Source: Aquimarina brevivitae (GTDB lineage: Bacteria > Bacteroidota > Bacteroidia > Flavobacteriales > Flavobacteriaceae). Taken from it: a stretch of 64,000 bases of DNA. The stretch is taken from contig NZ_SGXE01000003.1 of assembly GCF_004216895.1 (NCBI RefSeq), positions 62,001 through 126,000 on the forward strand. Reading direction: 5' to 3'. The notes under the pieces are model-generated. The model did not search any database. It was not told the DNA's origin and saw nothing but the letters and a program-made list of their open reading frames with translations. The translations under genes were made by a program, and so were the position numbers. Below are positions 17,795-26,009 of the stretch, in pieces; the first letter of the stretch is position 1, and each line of letters opens with the position of its first letter.

Positions 17795-18328
17795 TTATAC
17801 TGTTTGCGAAGCGAATTTTTCTAAGATGGAAGATATATGCATCTTATCTTTTGTTACTGCAATTCTTCCTGATCGGGTAAACTGCATTAGCCCGTAAGGT
17901 TCTAATTTAGAATATAGGGCATCGACCTCTCTTCGTCTTCCGGTTTTTTCAATGACAAAAAACTCTGGAGTAACTGTAACAATATTGGCATTGCTGTTTT
18001 TTATGACATTTTGTATCTGTCGTTCTTCAAAAAGTAATTTAGAAGCTACTTTGAATAAGGCTGTTTCCTGATAGATAATCTCCTCTTCTTTATGATAAAA
18101 AGCCTTAATTACTTCAATCTGTTTTTCAATTTGACCGACAATCTTTTTGACCTGTTCCTCGGTTACTTTAATGGCTATGGTAAACCGAAAAACATCTTTA
18201 ATTTCAGATTGAGAAGCGGTCATACTGTCTAAATTAATATGCCGTTTTAAAAAAATAGCGGATATTCGATTCAGTAATCCAATATTGTTTTCTGTATATA
18301 CTGATATGGTGAAATTTTCTTTGTCCAT
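17795..18328 (-). CDS. ilvN: Acetolactate synthase small (regulatory) subunit
   Basis: A 177-residue regulatory subunit that activates the catalytic subunit and confers valine feedback inhibition. The N-terminal ACT domain (about 5-80) begins FTISVYTENNIGLLNRIS, with the effector-site Asn/Gly; the C-terminal part (about 85-165) has the family's second domain. Lies 26 nt downstream of ilvB in the operon, as expected for partners of a complex. The name ilvH would be equally valid. Confidence 0.93.
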   Translation of the reverse strand: MDKENFTISVYTENNIGLLNRISAIFLKRHINLDSMTASQSEIKDVFRFTIAIKVTEEQVKKIVGQIEKQIEVIKAFYHKEEEIIYQETALFKVASKLLFEERQIQNVIKNSNANIVTVTPEFFVIEKTGRRREVDALYSKLEPYGLMQFTRSGRIAVTKDKMHISSILEKFASQTV

Positions 18329-18354
18329 TATAATTGGTATATCATTCTTTAATA

Positions 18355-20088
18355 TTATTCTAGTCGGATATCGGATACGGAGCTGCCTGTCGGTATCATC
18401 GGAAAAACATTATTTTCTTTCTCTACACAAACTTCCAGGAAATAAGGTCCTTGATGTTGTATCATTTCTTGTATTGCCTCTTGCAAATTGTTTCGCGCAG
18501 TTACCTTTTGTGCTTTGATATGATATCCTTCTGCAATTTTTACAAAATCAGGATTGATCATTTCTGTAGAAGCATAGCGCTTATCAAAAAATAATTGTTG
18601 CCATTGGCGAACCATTCCTAGAAAATCATTGTTTAGTACCACTATTTTTACAGGTACTTGAGTTTGAAAAATCGTACCCAACTCTTGTATAGTCATTTGG
18701 TAACCGCCGTCACCTATAATAGCCACGACCTCTCTATCTGGTGCGCCCATTTTTGCTCCGATAGCGGCTGGTAAAGCAAAGCCCATTGTACCTAATCCAC
18801 CGGAGGTTACGTTGCTCCTGGATTTTTTAAACTCAGCATAACGACACGCTATCATTTGATGTTGTCCCACATCCGACACGATGATGGCATCACCAGCAGT
18901 TTCTTGATTGATTCCCTTTAGTACTTCGCCCATCGTTAACCCATCTTTTTCAGGATATAGTTCTTCTTTGATTACCTTATCAAATTCGATTTTATCGTGG
19001 GCTCTAAATTCTTCAGTCCAAGACTGGTGTTCATTGGGTTTGACTAATGGTAAAATCTCTTTCAGCGTATGCTTAACATTACCCATCACCGCAATATCCA
19101 CAGGAACATTTTTATTTACTTCAGAAGGATCAATTTCAAAATGAATAATTTTTGCTTGTTTGGCATAGGTATCCAGCTTTCCGGTAACCCGATCATCAAA
19201 TCGCATTCCGATGGCTAACAGCACATCACATTCATTTGTCAATTTATTGGGTCCATAGTTTCCGTGCATCCCCACCATACCAACATTAAGTGGATGCGAT
19301 GTTGGCAATGCCGATAATCCTAAAATAGTCCAGGCCGCAGGAATACCCGTTTTTTCTACAAAATCTTTAAGTTCCTCTTCGGCTTCCCCTAGAATAACGC
19401 CTTGACCAAATACGATCATTGGTTTTTTAGCTTCATTGATGATTGCAGCTGCATTTTGTAAACTATCTGGAGTCGTTTCAGGAATAGGAATATAACTTCG
19501 TATCCCTTTGCACTTTTCATACACAAAATCAAATTCGCCAAATTGCGCATCTTTGGTAATATCCACCAATACCGGTCCTGGACGACCTGATCTGGCAATG
19601 TAAAAGGCCTTTGCGATAACCTCTGGAATTTTTTCAGCTTTAGTAACCTGACAATTCCACTTGGTTACCGGAGTAGAAATACCGATAATATCAGTTTCTT
19701 GAAATGCATCCGAACCTAGTAAGTGTGAACCTACCTGACCCGTTATACACACCATGGGTGTAGAATCGATCTGCGCATCGGCAATACCCGTAACAAAATT
19801 AGTTGCTCCCGGTCCGGATGTAGCTATAGCCACCCCGACTTTACCACTAGCTCTGGCATATCCCTGTGCAGCGTGAGTCGCTCCTTGTTCGTGACGAGTT
19901 AATACGTGATGAATTTTATCCTGAAACTTATACAACTCATCATACACCGGCATAATCGCACCACCAGGATATCCATAAATCAAATCGACCCCTTCTGCTA
20001 GCAAACAACGAATTACTGCCTCTGCACCTGTAATACGTTCTGTTGTTACTTTTTCCTTTTGTCGTATGGTTTGCGTGTGTGTTTCCAT
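18355..20088 (-). CDS. ilvB: Acetolactate synthase large (catalytic) subunit
   Basis: ThDP-dependent enzyme condensing two pyruvates, or pyruvate with 2-oxobutanoate. 577 residues. The catalytic Glu67 is in HEQGATHAAQGYARASG, the FAD-binding middle domain is present, and the ThDP-Mg motif starts GDGGYQM and ends at VVLNND. Forms a complex with the downstream ilvN product. The 80-nt gap to ilvD contains no terminator. High confidence. Confidence 0.96.
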   Translation of the reverse strand: METHTQTIRQKEKVTTERITGAEAVIRCLLAEGVDLIYGYPGGAIMPVYDELYKFQDKIHHVLTRHEQGATHAAQGYARASGKVGVAIATSGPGATNFVTGIADAQIDSTPMVCITGQVGSHLLGSDAFQETDIIGISTPVTKWNCQVTKAEKIPEVIAKAFYIARSGRPGPVLVDITKDAQFGEFDFVYEKCKGIRSYIPIPETTPDSLQNAAAIINEAKKPMIVFGQGVILGEAEEELKDFVEKTGIPAAWTILGLSALPTSHPLNVGMVGMHGNYGPNKLTNECDVLLAIGMRFDDRVTGKLDTYAKQAKIIHFEIDPSEVNKNVPVDIAVMGNVKHTLKEILPLVKPNEHQSWTEEFRAHDKIEFDKVIKEELYPEKDGLTMGEVLKGINQETAGDAIIVSDVGQHQMIACRYAEFKKSRSNVTSGGLGTMGFALPAAIGAKMGAPDREVVAIIGDGGYQMTIQELGTIFQTQVPVKIVVLNNDFLGMVRQWQQLFFDKRYASTEMINPDFVKIAEGYHIKAQKVTARNNLQEAIQEMIQHQGPYFLEVCVEKENNVFPMIPTGSSVSDIRLE

Positions 20089-20168
20089 AAAATAATCACT
20101 TCAAGATTAAAGAATCATAGGTTTTGCCTACGCTTCATATTTGGTTCTTTTTATTACCTTTTCTATTG

Positions 20169-21845
20169 TTAAAATTCATCAGTTACACAACCTCTTGATG
20201 CTGATGATACTGTATGAGCATATTTGTACAATACACCTCTATTAAATTTTAAAGGAGGTTGTTTCCACTTTTCTTTTCTTTTTTGCAGTTCCTGATCACT
20301 TACATCAACTGTTATGGTATTTGTTTCCGCATCAATGGTGATCTGATCACCATCTTGTATCAATGCTATGGTTCCTCCTTCTTGCGCCTCGGGTGTGATA
20401 TGTCCTACTACAAATCCGTGTGTACCTCCGGAGAATCTACCATCGGTAATTAAAGCAACATCTTTACCTAAACCTGCACCCATAATAGCGGCTGTCGGTT
20501 TTAACATCTCTGGCATTCCAGGTCCTCCTTTAGGCCCTTCGTAGCGAATTACTACCACATCACCTTTAGCTACTAATCCTTTGCTGATCCCTTCATTGGC
20601 TTTATACTCCCCTTCAAATACTTTGGCAGTACCCGTAAAACGCAATCCTTCTTTACCAGTAATCTTAGCAACACAACCTTCTGCTGCCAGATTGCCAAAT
20701 AAGATTCGTAAATGACCCGAAGGTTTTATTGGATTTTCTAAGGGTTTGATTACTTCTTGTCCTTCGGTTAAATCAGGTACGTCGAGCAGATTCTCTGCTA
20801 AAGTTTTACCGGTAACGGTTAAACAGTCTCCGTGAAGCAACCCTTTTTTAAGCAAGTATTTGAGCACTGCGGGTATTCCACCTATATTATGCACATCCTC
20901 CATCAAATATTTACCACTTGGTTTTAAGTCTGCCAAAAATGGTGTTTCATCACTGATTCGCTGAAAATCCGCCAATGTAAATTCTACATCTGCGGCTCTG
21001 GCAATGGCTAAAAAATGAAGTACTGCATTTGTGGAGCCCCCAAGAATGGTTATCAATCGAATTGCATTTTCTAAGGACTTCTTGGTTACAATATCTTTGG
21101 GTTTAATATCTTTTTCTAACAACAACCGCATAGCACTACCAGCAGCAATACTCTCTGCTTCTTTTTCATTGCTTATCGCGGGATTTGATGAATTGTAAGG
21201 TAGCGACATACCTAAAGCTTCAATAGCAGAAGCCATGGTATTGGCGGTATACATTCCTCCGCAGGCGCCAGCACCTGGACACGCCTTTTCTATTACATTT
21301 TTATATTCATTTTGGGTAATCGTTCCGGCTACTTTTTCTCCCCAGGCTTCAAATGCTGAAACCACATCTAATTTTTTTCCTTCGTGGCATCCTGAAGCAA
21401 TAGTACCTCCGTAAACTAAAATAGAAGGTCTGTTCAATCGTAGCATAGCCATCAGCGCACCTGGCATATTTTTATCGCAACCTACCACGGTTACCATTCC
21501 GTCATAAGACATGGCTTGCACTACGGTTTCCATGGAGTCTGCAATTACATCTCTAGACGGAAGCGAGTATCGCATACCCGGTGTCCCCATGGATATACCA
21601 TCACTCACCCCGATAGTATTAAAAATGAGTCCTACCACATCTTCATTTTCAGTTCCTTTTTTAACCAATTTTGCCAGATCATTAAGATGCATATTGCAAG
21701 GGTTACCTTCGTAGCCTGTACTTGCAATACCTACAAATGGCTTTTTAAAATCTTCGTCGGTAAGCCCTATGGCGTGTAACATGGCTTGTGCAGCCGGTTG
21801 TGTTTCGTCTTGCGTTATTTGTTTACTAAACTTATTTAATTCCAT
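20169..21845 (-). CDS. ilvD: Dihydroxy-acid dehydratase, probably [2Fe-2S] type
   Basis: Dehydrates dihydroxy-isovalerate and -methylvalerate to the 2-oxo acids. 558 residues, the short form of the IlvD/Edd family. Three cysteines are in place to bind the cluster: Cys50 in GNPCN, Cys123 in GCDKNMPG and Cys195 in [14 protein letters not shown]. The Cys50 motif is typical of the oxygen-tolerant [2Fe-2S] group rather than the E. coli [4Fe-4S] form. First structural gene of the ilv operon, directly controlled by the attenuation leader upstream. Confidence 0.95.
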   Translation of the reverse strand: MELNKFSKQITQDETQPAAQAMLHAIGLTDEDFKKPFVGIASTGYEGNPCNMHLNDLAKLVKKGTENEDVVGLIFNTIGVSDGISMGTPGMRYSLPSRDVIADSMETVVQAMSYDGMVTVVGCDKNMPGALMAMLRLNRPSILVYGGTIASGCHEGKKLDVVSAFEAWGEKVAGTITQNEYKNVIEKACPGAGACGGMYTANTMASAIEALGMSLPYNSSNPAISNEKEAESIAAGSAMRLLLEKDIKPKDIVTKKSLENAIRLITILGGSTNAVLHFLAIARAADVEFTLADFQRISDETPFLADLKPSGKYLMEDVHNIGGIPAVLKYLLKKGLLHGDCLTVTGKTLAENLLDVPDLTEGQEVIKPLENPIKPSGHLRILFGNLAAEGCVAKITGKEGLRFTGTAKVFEGEYKANEGISKGLVAKGDVVVIRYEGPKGGPGMPEMLKPTAAIMGAGLGKDVALITDGRFSGGTHGFVVGHITPEAQEGGTIALIQDGDQITIDAETNTITVDVSDQELQKRKEKWKQPPLKFNRGVLYKYAHTVSSASRGCVTDEF

Positions 21846-22071
21846 TTTTTGTACACTATGTGTTTTATCATTGATTTATGTTACATAAGCCTCAATTGAC
21901 TTACTATACTTTAAATCATAGTTTAAAATTATTCTCTTCTATATAGTTTATGCTTAATTATTAAGTTGACTTACAATATCCAGCTCACCACACTCTGTCA
22001 TTAACACCTGAAAACCAAATCTTTACACTTATTAATTTTACAACATTTAATAATCAGAAAAGGCTCTAATA
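21846..22071 (-). other. Leader segment between second ilv attenuator and ilvD
   Basis: About 225 nt with no supported gene. It contains a direct repeat, GTAAGTCAA, on the minus strand near 21966 and 21906, and a 15-codon ORF at 21954-22001 with no branched-chain bias that I do not call. A second promoter could lie here but no convincing motif was found. Confidence 0.5.
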
Positions 22072-22107
22072 ACAAAGCTCCCACTTTAGAAAAAGAGGGA
22101 GCTTTGT
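22072..22107 (-). terminator. ilv attenuator 2: terminator hairpin
   Basis: ACAAAGCTCCC pairs perfectly with GGGAGCTTTGT (11 bp, 14-nt loop). If only the GCTCCC/GGGAGC part is counted as stem, it is followed on the minus strand by TTTGTTATT, an imperfect U tract. The 5' arm can instead pair with the stop-codon region of leader peptide 2, so the hairpin is conditional. Confidence 0.7.
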
Positions 22108-22131
22108 ATACTAGTAGTCAATAAGCAACCC

Positions 22132-22203
22132 TCACGGTGAATTTATCACCACGATAATAATACTAATGACAATGCTACTTAGCTGCTTTCTGTTTTGCTT
22201 CAT
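22132..22203 (-). CDS. ilv leader peptide 2
   Basis: A 23-codon ORF that begins four nucleotides past the T tract of the first attenuator terminator. Residues 11-20 read IVISIIIVVI: nine of ten are Ile or Val, ending N-S-P-stop. Its early part (R-K-Q-L-S-S) resembles that of leader 1 (R-K-Q-L-N-S), suggesting that the two units arose by duplication. Expected to sense charged tRNA-Ile and tRNA-Val by ribosome stalling; it has only one Leu codon. Confidence 0.85.
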   Translation of the reverse strand: MKQNRKQLSSIVISIIIVVINSP

Positions 22204-22206
22204 ACG

Positions 22207-22243
22207 AAATAAAAAATCCCTTTACTGAATTAGTAAAGGGATT
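22207..22243 (-). terminator. ilv attenuator 1: terminator hairpin
   Basis: On the minus strand AATCCCTTTACT pairs perfectly with AGTAAAGGGATT (12 bp, 5-nt loop), followed by TTTTTTATTT. This is a textbook intrinsic terminator. It lies 31 nt after the stop codon of leader peptide 1, inside the transcribed leader. Confidence 0.92.
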
Positions 22244-22274
22244 GAATTGTAATATTAATGAGTACTAATGCCCT

Positions 22275-22340
22275 TTACCACTGTGAATGAATCACAATAA
22301 TTCGAATGACATTATTACTATTTAATTGTTTTCTTCTCAT
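22275..22340 (-). CDS. ilv leader peptide 1
   Basis: A 21-codon ORF upstream of the first attenuator terminator. Residues 11-18 read VIRIIVIH, with six Ile/Val codons in seven positions, and it ends Q-W-stop. The stop codon overlaps the antiterminator segment TAAAGGG. Too short for standard gene finders; supported by codon composition, position and RNA pairing rather than by length. Confidence 0.88.
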   Translation of the reverse strand: MRRKQLNSNNVIRIIVIHSQW

Positions 22341-22401
22341 TTATAGTAACGAATTACGGAATAAAAAATAAAAGAACCAATATTTTGAGCACTATTTTGT
22401 A

Positions 22402-23058
22402 TTACTCGACTTTAAATAAGTTATGCTTCATACAATAGATAACCATTCCCACTCTGGTTTTAACCTGTAATTTTTTAAAAACGGTTTCTCTATAGTTTTC
22501 TACGGTTTTAGGACTCAAATGCATTTCATCTGCTATACTTTTATACGTAAGTTCAGAACAGGCATGTTTCAAAAACTCCCACTCACGATCCGTTAATTTT
22601 TCTTCGAGCTTTATGGTATTATCTTCTATTTTTTGATCCGAATGTTTGAGAGCGCTTTCGATTTTACTGGAATAATAAAAGCCTTGTTCGATCACCATTT
22701 TCATAGCAAACTCAAAATTATCAGGATGAATATCCTTTAATAGATATCCTCGGGCTCCTGCACGCAACATTTTAATGATTGTTTCTTCATCATCTTCCAT
22801 GGTCAGCGCCAATACTTTTTGCTCTGGCTGATGTTCCTTTAACCATTGCATCGTTTGTATTCCATCCATTACCGGCATTTTTACATCAAGCAACACTACG
22901 TCAGGTTTTTTTCTCTTATGGAGATAGTATCGAGTAAGTTCTTTACCATTTTTGAGTATTTCTAATACTTCATACCCATCTAATTTTGATATTAAACTCT
23001 CTAATGATTGTGCAAATAGCAGGTGATCGTCAACTATAACTACCGTTTTATTTTTCAT
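22402..23058 (-). CDS. NarL/LuxR-type response regulator
   Basis: A 218-residue two-domain regulator. The receiver domain (about 1-125) has the acidic pair Asp10-Asp11, phospho-acceptor Asp58 in VVLLDVKMP and the conserved Lys near residue 108. The C-terminal LuxR helix-turn-helix (about 150-212) reads LTDREWEFLKHAC... YKSIADEMHLSPKTVENY. It should be phosphorylated by the histidine kinase encoded 5 nt upstream and then bind DNA. Targets are unknown. It is the last gene of a four-gene operon, and the ilv leader begins about 60 nt beyond it. Confidence 0.92.
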   Translation of the reverse strand: MKNKTVVIVDDHLLFAQSLESLISKLDGYEVLEILKNGKELTRYYLHKRKKPDVVLLDVKMPVMDGIQTMQWLKEHQPEQKVLALTMEDDEETIIKMLRAGARGYLLKDIHPDNFEFAMKMVIEQGFYYSSKIESALKHSDQKIEDNTIKLEEKLTDREWEFLKHACSELTYKSIADEMHLSPKTVENYRETVFKKLQVKTRVGMVIYCMKHNLFKVE

Positions 23059-23063
23059 AAAAT

Positions 23064-23870
23064 TTAAACTTCGTTATTAAAAGGATACTTTAGTGAAAGT
23101 TCTACTCCCTGATCAGGAGCTGTCTTATATGTTAATGTTGCATTTATAAGAGCTGCTCTACTTCTCATATTGAGCAGACCCGAATTAGCCTGTACATTAT
23201 CCATTTCAAAACCAACACCATCATCCTTTATGGTTATGGTAAAGGAATCTATAGTATACTCTAAATGTACAAAAAGATTTTCAGCCTCAGCGTGTTTTAT
23301 CGTATTGGAAAAGAACTCCTGTACAATACGATATAAAATTATTTCATCCTTGGCATTAACGGTTTTAGTATCTCCAGTAACTGTGAAATGTGTATTGAGA
23401 AAATTCAACTTTTCAAAACGAGCCAATTCTGTTTGTATGGATTTTTCGATACCTATATTTTGAATAACTTCGTGATTTAAGGTTTTAGAGAGACTTCGAA
23501 TCTCCTGAAGGCTATCACCAACCAGCGTACGCACATCCTTTAAAGCTTCTGTTCCTTCTTCGCCAAGCGAATTGCCTAAGATATTGATTTGCATCACTGC
23601 TGTAGATAGGAGCTGTCCGATATTGTCGTGTAACTCCCAACTTACATTTTTTAGCGTTTGCTCCTTGATCTCCAATTTAGAATTTTGCAGTTCCTCTTCA
23701 AATTGTTGTTCTGCTTTAATTTTGTCTACCAGTAATTTGTTTTTACGACGTTGGAAAGCGATAAAAAACACAATACCAAAAATCACAAAAAAGAATATGA
23801 TTACTACGAAGTAAATGATGAGTAAGATTTCTTCTTTTTCGAGCATATGATGAATCCAATTATATAGCAA
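23064..23870 (-). CDS. Sensor histidine kinase (NarX/DesK-type)
   Basis: A 268-residue membrane kinase. One N-terminal helix (about residues 15-39), a coiled-coil linker (45-75), then the HisKA_3 dimerisation motif WELHDNIGQLLS with His81, and a HATPase domain with DDGVGFEMDN near the C-terminus. It has no large sensor domain of its own, so it may take its signal from the 7-TM protein encoded directly upstream. The called start overlaps that gene by 67 nt; a start at Met9 shortens the overlap to 43 nt. Pairs with the response regulator downstream. Confidence 0.9.
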   Translation of the reverse strand: MLYNWIHHMLEKEEILLIIYFVVIIFFFVIFGIVFFIAFQRRKNKLLVDKIKAEQQFEEELQNSKLEIKEQTLKNVSWELHDNIGQLLSTAVMQINILGNSLGEEGTEALKDVRTLVGDSLQEIRSLSKTLNHEVIQNIGIEKSIQTELARFEKLNFLNTHFTVTGDTKTVNAKDEIILYRIVQEFFSNTIKHAEAENLFVHLEYTIDSFTITIKDDGVGFEMDNVQANSGLLNMRSRAALINATLTYKTAPDQGVELSLKYPFNNEV

Positions 23871-24508
23871 GTATACATAAAAATATTGGCTGCTGTCAAT
23901 ATAAATCTATAAACCTGAATAAACTCAGGACTTCTTTTCTCATAATATTGACCGTATATAAAAATAGGATTCACTACCACATGGAAGACCAATGCACCAA
24001 TGGAAATATAAAACGGCAAAAATTTATAGAAGTTTAAAATGGTTTCACTTTGTAAAATTTGTAAGTAAAATAAGATGATTAGGCTTACCAGCAAGAATGT
24101 ACCAATAATAAGTCCAAATAAGGATGGTGAATCAAAAAAACTACCTGAAAAGACTAAATAAATGATCGCAGATAAGACAAATCCTATCGTTAGGCTTTTA
24201 CTGATTCTTTTTATGGTCAAAGATTCAATATAATGCGTAAAAAAAGAAAGATAAAACGAGAAACTTATCAGATCAAATAAATTATAAGCCCATTGATTTT
24301 CTGCTAAAAAAGATTCTCTTAGAAATGCTAATGTTTTATAGTTACCTATTAAAGTCGGCAACCATCCGAAAGTAGTGTCAAAAATAGCAATAAACCATAA
24401 AAAGTAAACAAAATATCGAGAAAAGCGATCTTCTCGATATTTTTGTATATACATAGTTCCAACAACTGCCGCTACTATCTCCAATAAGTTAATAATTAAT
24501 AAAAACAT
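23804..24508 (-). CDS. Seven-helix membrane protein linked to a two-component system
   Basis: A 234-residue protein with about seven predicted membrane helices and short polar loops, ending in a basic tail (SKKKKSYSSF). No recognised family. Its coding sequence overlaps the kinase gene, and the kinase has only one membrane helix, so a role as sensory or scaffold partner of that kinase is a reasonable inference. Genes of this shape beside HisKA_3 kinases are familiar in this phylum, but I cannot name the signal. Confidence 0.75.
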   Translation of the reverse strand: MFLLIINLLEIVAAVVGTMYIQKYREDRFSRYFVYFLWFIAIFDTTFGWLPTLIGNYKTLAFLRESFLAENQWAYNLFDLISFSFYLSFFTHYIESLTIKRISKSLTIGFVLSAIIYLVFSGSFFDSPSLFGLIIGTFLLVSLIILFYLQILQSETILNFYKFLPFYISIGALVFHVVVNPIFIYGQYYEKRSPEFIQVYRFILTAANIFMYTCYIIGFIICSKKKKSYSSFTS

Positions 24509-24510
24509 TA

Positions 24511-24915
24511 TTAATAATCATTCGGCGGATGACCTGTTCCTCCACGATTAAATGGTTCGATGCTATAATTCACAGGTTCGTCTGTCCCGCCATCTTTCCC
24601 GGCTGCTCCAGGGCGTGATCCTGTGGGCGCCAAAAATAAAGTACTCAATCCTTTCTTATTATCACATTTTGAAGGGCAATAGGCTCCTAAATGAAAACGG
24701 ATACCTGGATTTTCGATTCCTTGTTTTTTGGACTCTTGCTTTACATATGCTAGGTATTCTTCTAGCTCCTCTACACTCCACCAAAAGTCGCGGGCATCTT
24801 CAAAACCCATCTTCTTTTTTAATCCCTGGGATCTGGTATCACACCAATTTTTCTGAAGTTCTTTTGCTTCATCTTTGGAGATGCATTTTTTGGGTTTGGG
24901 TATTTCGTTAGGCAT
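24511..24915 (-). CDS. Conserved-looking soluble protein, unknown function
   Basis: A 134-residue protein with no signal peptide or membrane helix. N-terminal half is helical and charged, with Cys11 and Cys25; the middle (RFHLGAYCPSKC) has two more Cys, and the tail is rich in Gly, Pro and Asn. Four Cys might bind a metal or form disulfides, but there is no clear motif. It lies 2 nt upstream of the 7-TM gene and is the first gene of the two-component operon, so a link to signalling is possible but unproven. Confidence 0.65.
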   Translation of the reverse strand: MPNEIPKPKKCISKDEAKELQKNWCDTRSQGLKKKMGFEDARDFWWSVEELEEYLAYVKQESKKQGIENPGIRFHLGAYCPSKCDNKKGLSTLFLAPTGSRPGAAGKDGGTDEPVNYSIEPFNRGGTGHPPNDY

Positions 24916-25054
24916 AGTTTATAGTTTTATAAGTTAATTGAGCTAAGATATCTAAAAAACTTTAACATTTACAAATGGTGCCCTTCTGCTTGTCTAGCTA
25001 AATCAAGCCCAAAAAGATCGTTAATTATTTTAATATAAATGGATTACCGCGGAA

Positions 25055-25071
25055 TAGGGTTATTGACCCTA
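25055..25071. promoter_or_regulatory. Palindrome upstream of the two-component operon
   Basis: TAGGGT and ACCCTA flank a 5-nt spacer (TATTG), a perfect 17-nt inverted repeat about 140 nt upstream of the 134-residue protein gene. It could be an operator for that operon or part of the 3' end structure of pxpC. No T tract follows. Confidence 0.35.
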
Positions 25072-25074
25072 CTA

Positions 25075-25098
25075 TTAAAAAAAGGGGGAATTCCCCCC
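25075..25098 (-). terminator. Intrinsic terminator after pxpC
   Basis: GGGGG-AATT-CCCCC is a perfect GC-rich palindrome followed on the minus strand by eight T. It ends the Nramp-pxpABC operon about 55 nt past the pxpC stop codon. Confidence 0.85.
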
Positions 25099-25151
25099 TC
25101 AGCCTATCTGGGATTTTCCCCTTTCATCTTATTACTTTAAATTGTATTGAT

Positions 25152-26009
25152 TTAAAATTGTTGTAATTCAAACTCTAATTGTGTACCAGAAGGCGTTTGA
25201 GCAATCGTATTAATTGCTTTTTCTGAAAGTTGTAAAACTCTCGGATATCCACCAGTGGTTTGGGCATCCCTCATCAGTACCACTAAAGTACCATCTGGTG
25301 TTAATTGGACCGTTCCTGGTAACACGGGTGAGGTAATTATACCGGAAAGATCATTATCTAATTTTTCTTGTAGTTGAATCCCCATTCTACTTCGGGTTTG
25401 TCCTATTGTGAATTTAGAAGTCATTAACTTTTGTTGTTGGCTTTTGGATAATTGATCAAATTCTGGTCCTGGAAACACATGAATAACCCCATCTTGTTCC
25501 TCATCCAATTGGGGAATCACTCTTGTGGCTGTGGAAGTCAAATCCTTTAGAGTTTTAAAAGGCAGTATCGTATTTTTTTGACAAGAAGGTATTTCGGTTA
25601 TACCGTTATAAAACGATTTGCTATTTAGTACGTCAGGAGATTGAAATCCATTTAGTATTCCTACATATCCATACACTAAATTCCTACACGGTTTAAACGA
25701 CAACACATCCCCTTTTTGAACTTCCATTACCGCACTATACTTAATCACTTTGTTATTTAGCATTGGAAATAAGGAAGCGCCTGTTAAACTTATTTTAGCC
25801 GTATCGTTGAATTGTAAAACTGGTGGCAATAACGTCCATTCTAAAACTGCATCGTTCTTTAGATTATCTAAAAGCGTATTGGATAATTGCATAGCATATT
25901 GATCCATGGCACCACTAACCGGAACTCCATATTCTGAATAACCAAATCTACCTAGATCTTGTATGGATGTAAATAATCCCGGTTTAAGAATTGTTATCGT
26001 GCTCCTCAT
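25152..26009 (-). CDS. pxpC: 5-oxoprolinase subunit C (KipA/AHS2 family)
   Basis: A 285-residue KipA-type protein, one of three subunits that hydrolyse 5-oxoproline (pyroglutamate) to glutamate with ATP. The family N-terminus is clear (TILKPGLFTSIQDLGRFGYSEYGVPVSGAMD, residues 5-35), as is FTIGQTRSRMGIQL in the second half. Overlaps pxpB by 4 nt, and all three subunits plus a transporter form one operon, supporting the 5-oxoprolinase assignment over the older label of allophanate hydrolase subunit 2. Confidence 0.93.
   Translation of the reverse strand: MRSTITILKPGLFTSIQDLGRFGYSEYGVPVSGAMDQYAMQLSNTLLDNLKNDAVLEWTLLPPVLQFNDTAKISLTGASLFPMLNNKVIKYSAVMEVQKGDVLSFKPCRNLVYGYVGILNGFQSPDVLNSKSFYNGITEIPSCQKNTILPFKTLKDLTSTATRVIPQLDEEQDGVIHVFPGPEFDQLSKSQQQKLMTSKFTIGQTRSRMGIQLQEKLDNDLSGIITSPVLPGTVQLTPDGTLVVLMRDAQTTGGYPRVLQLSEKAINTIAQTPSGTQLEFELQQF

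Larger units (their letters stand above)
22072..22340 (-). promoter_or_regulatory. Tandem transcription attenuator of the ilv operon
   Basis: Two attenuators in series upstream of ilvD. In each, a short ORF rich in Ile/Val codons ends in a stop codon that overlaps an RNA segment (1) able to pair with the 5' arm (2) of the terminator hairpin (2:3). Unit 1: segment 1 GTAAAGGG (22271-22278) with CCCTTTAC in the terminator arm at 22232-22243; up to 10 bp including one G-U. Unit 2: GAGGG plus GCTT (22123-22133) with AAGC plus CCCTC (22095-22104), a small internal loop between. Stalling at Ile/Val codons would free segment 1 and allow read-through; translation to the stop would cover it and let the terminator form. 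Confidence 0.88.

Noticed and set aside
17765-17800. Short tandem repeat of ACTTCTTTAT between ilvN and ilvC
   Set aside because: Only two copies in AT-rich sequence; no evident function.
21954-22001. A 15-codon ORF between attenuator 2 and ilvD as a third leader peptide
   Set aside because: It has only one Ile and one Val codon, no following terminator with alternative pairing, and could be chance.
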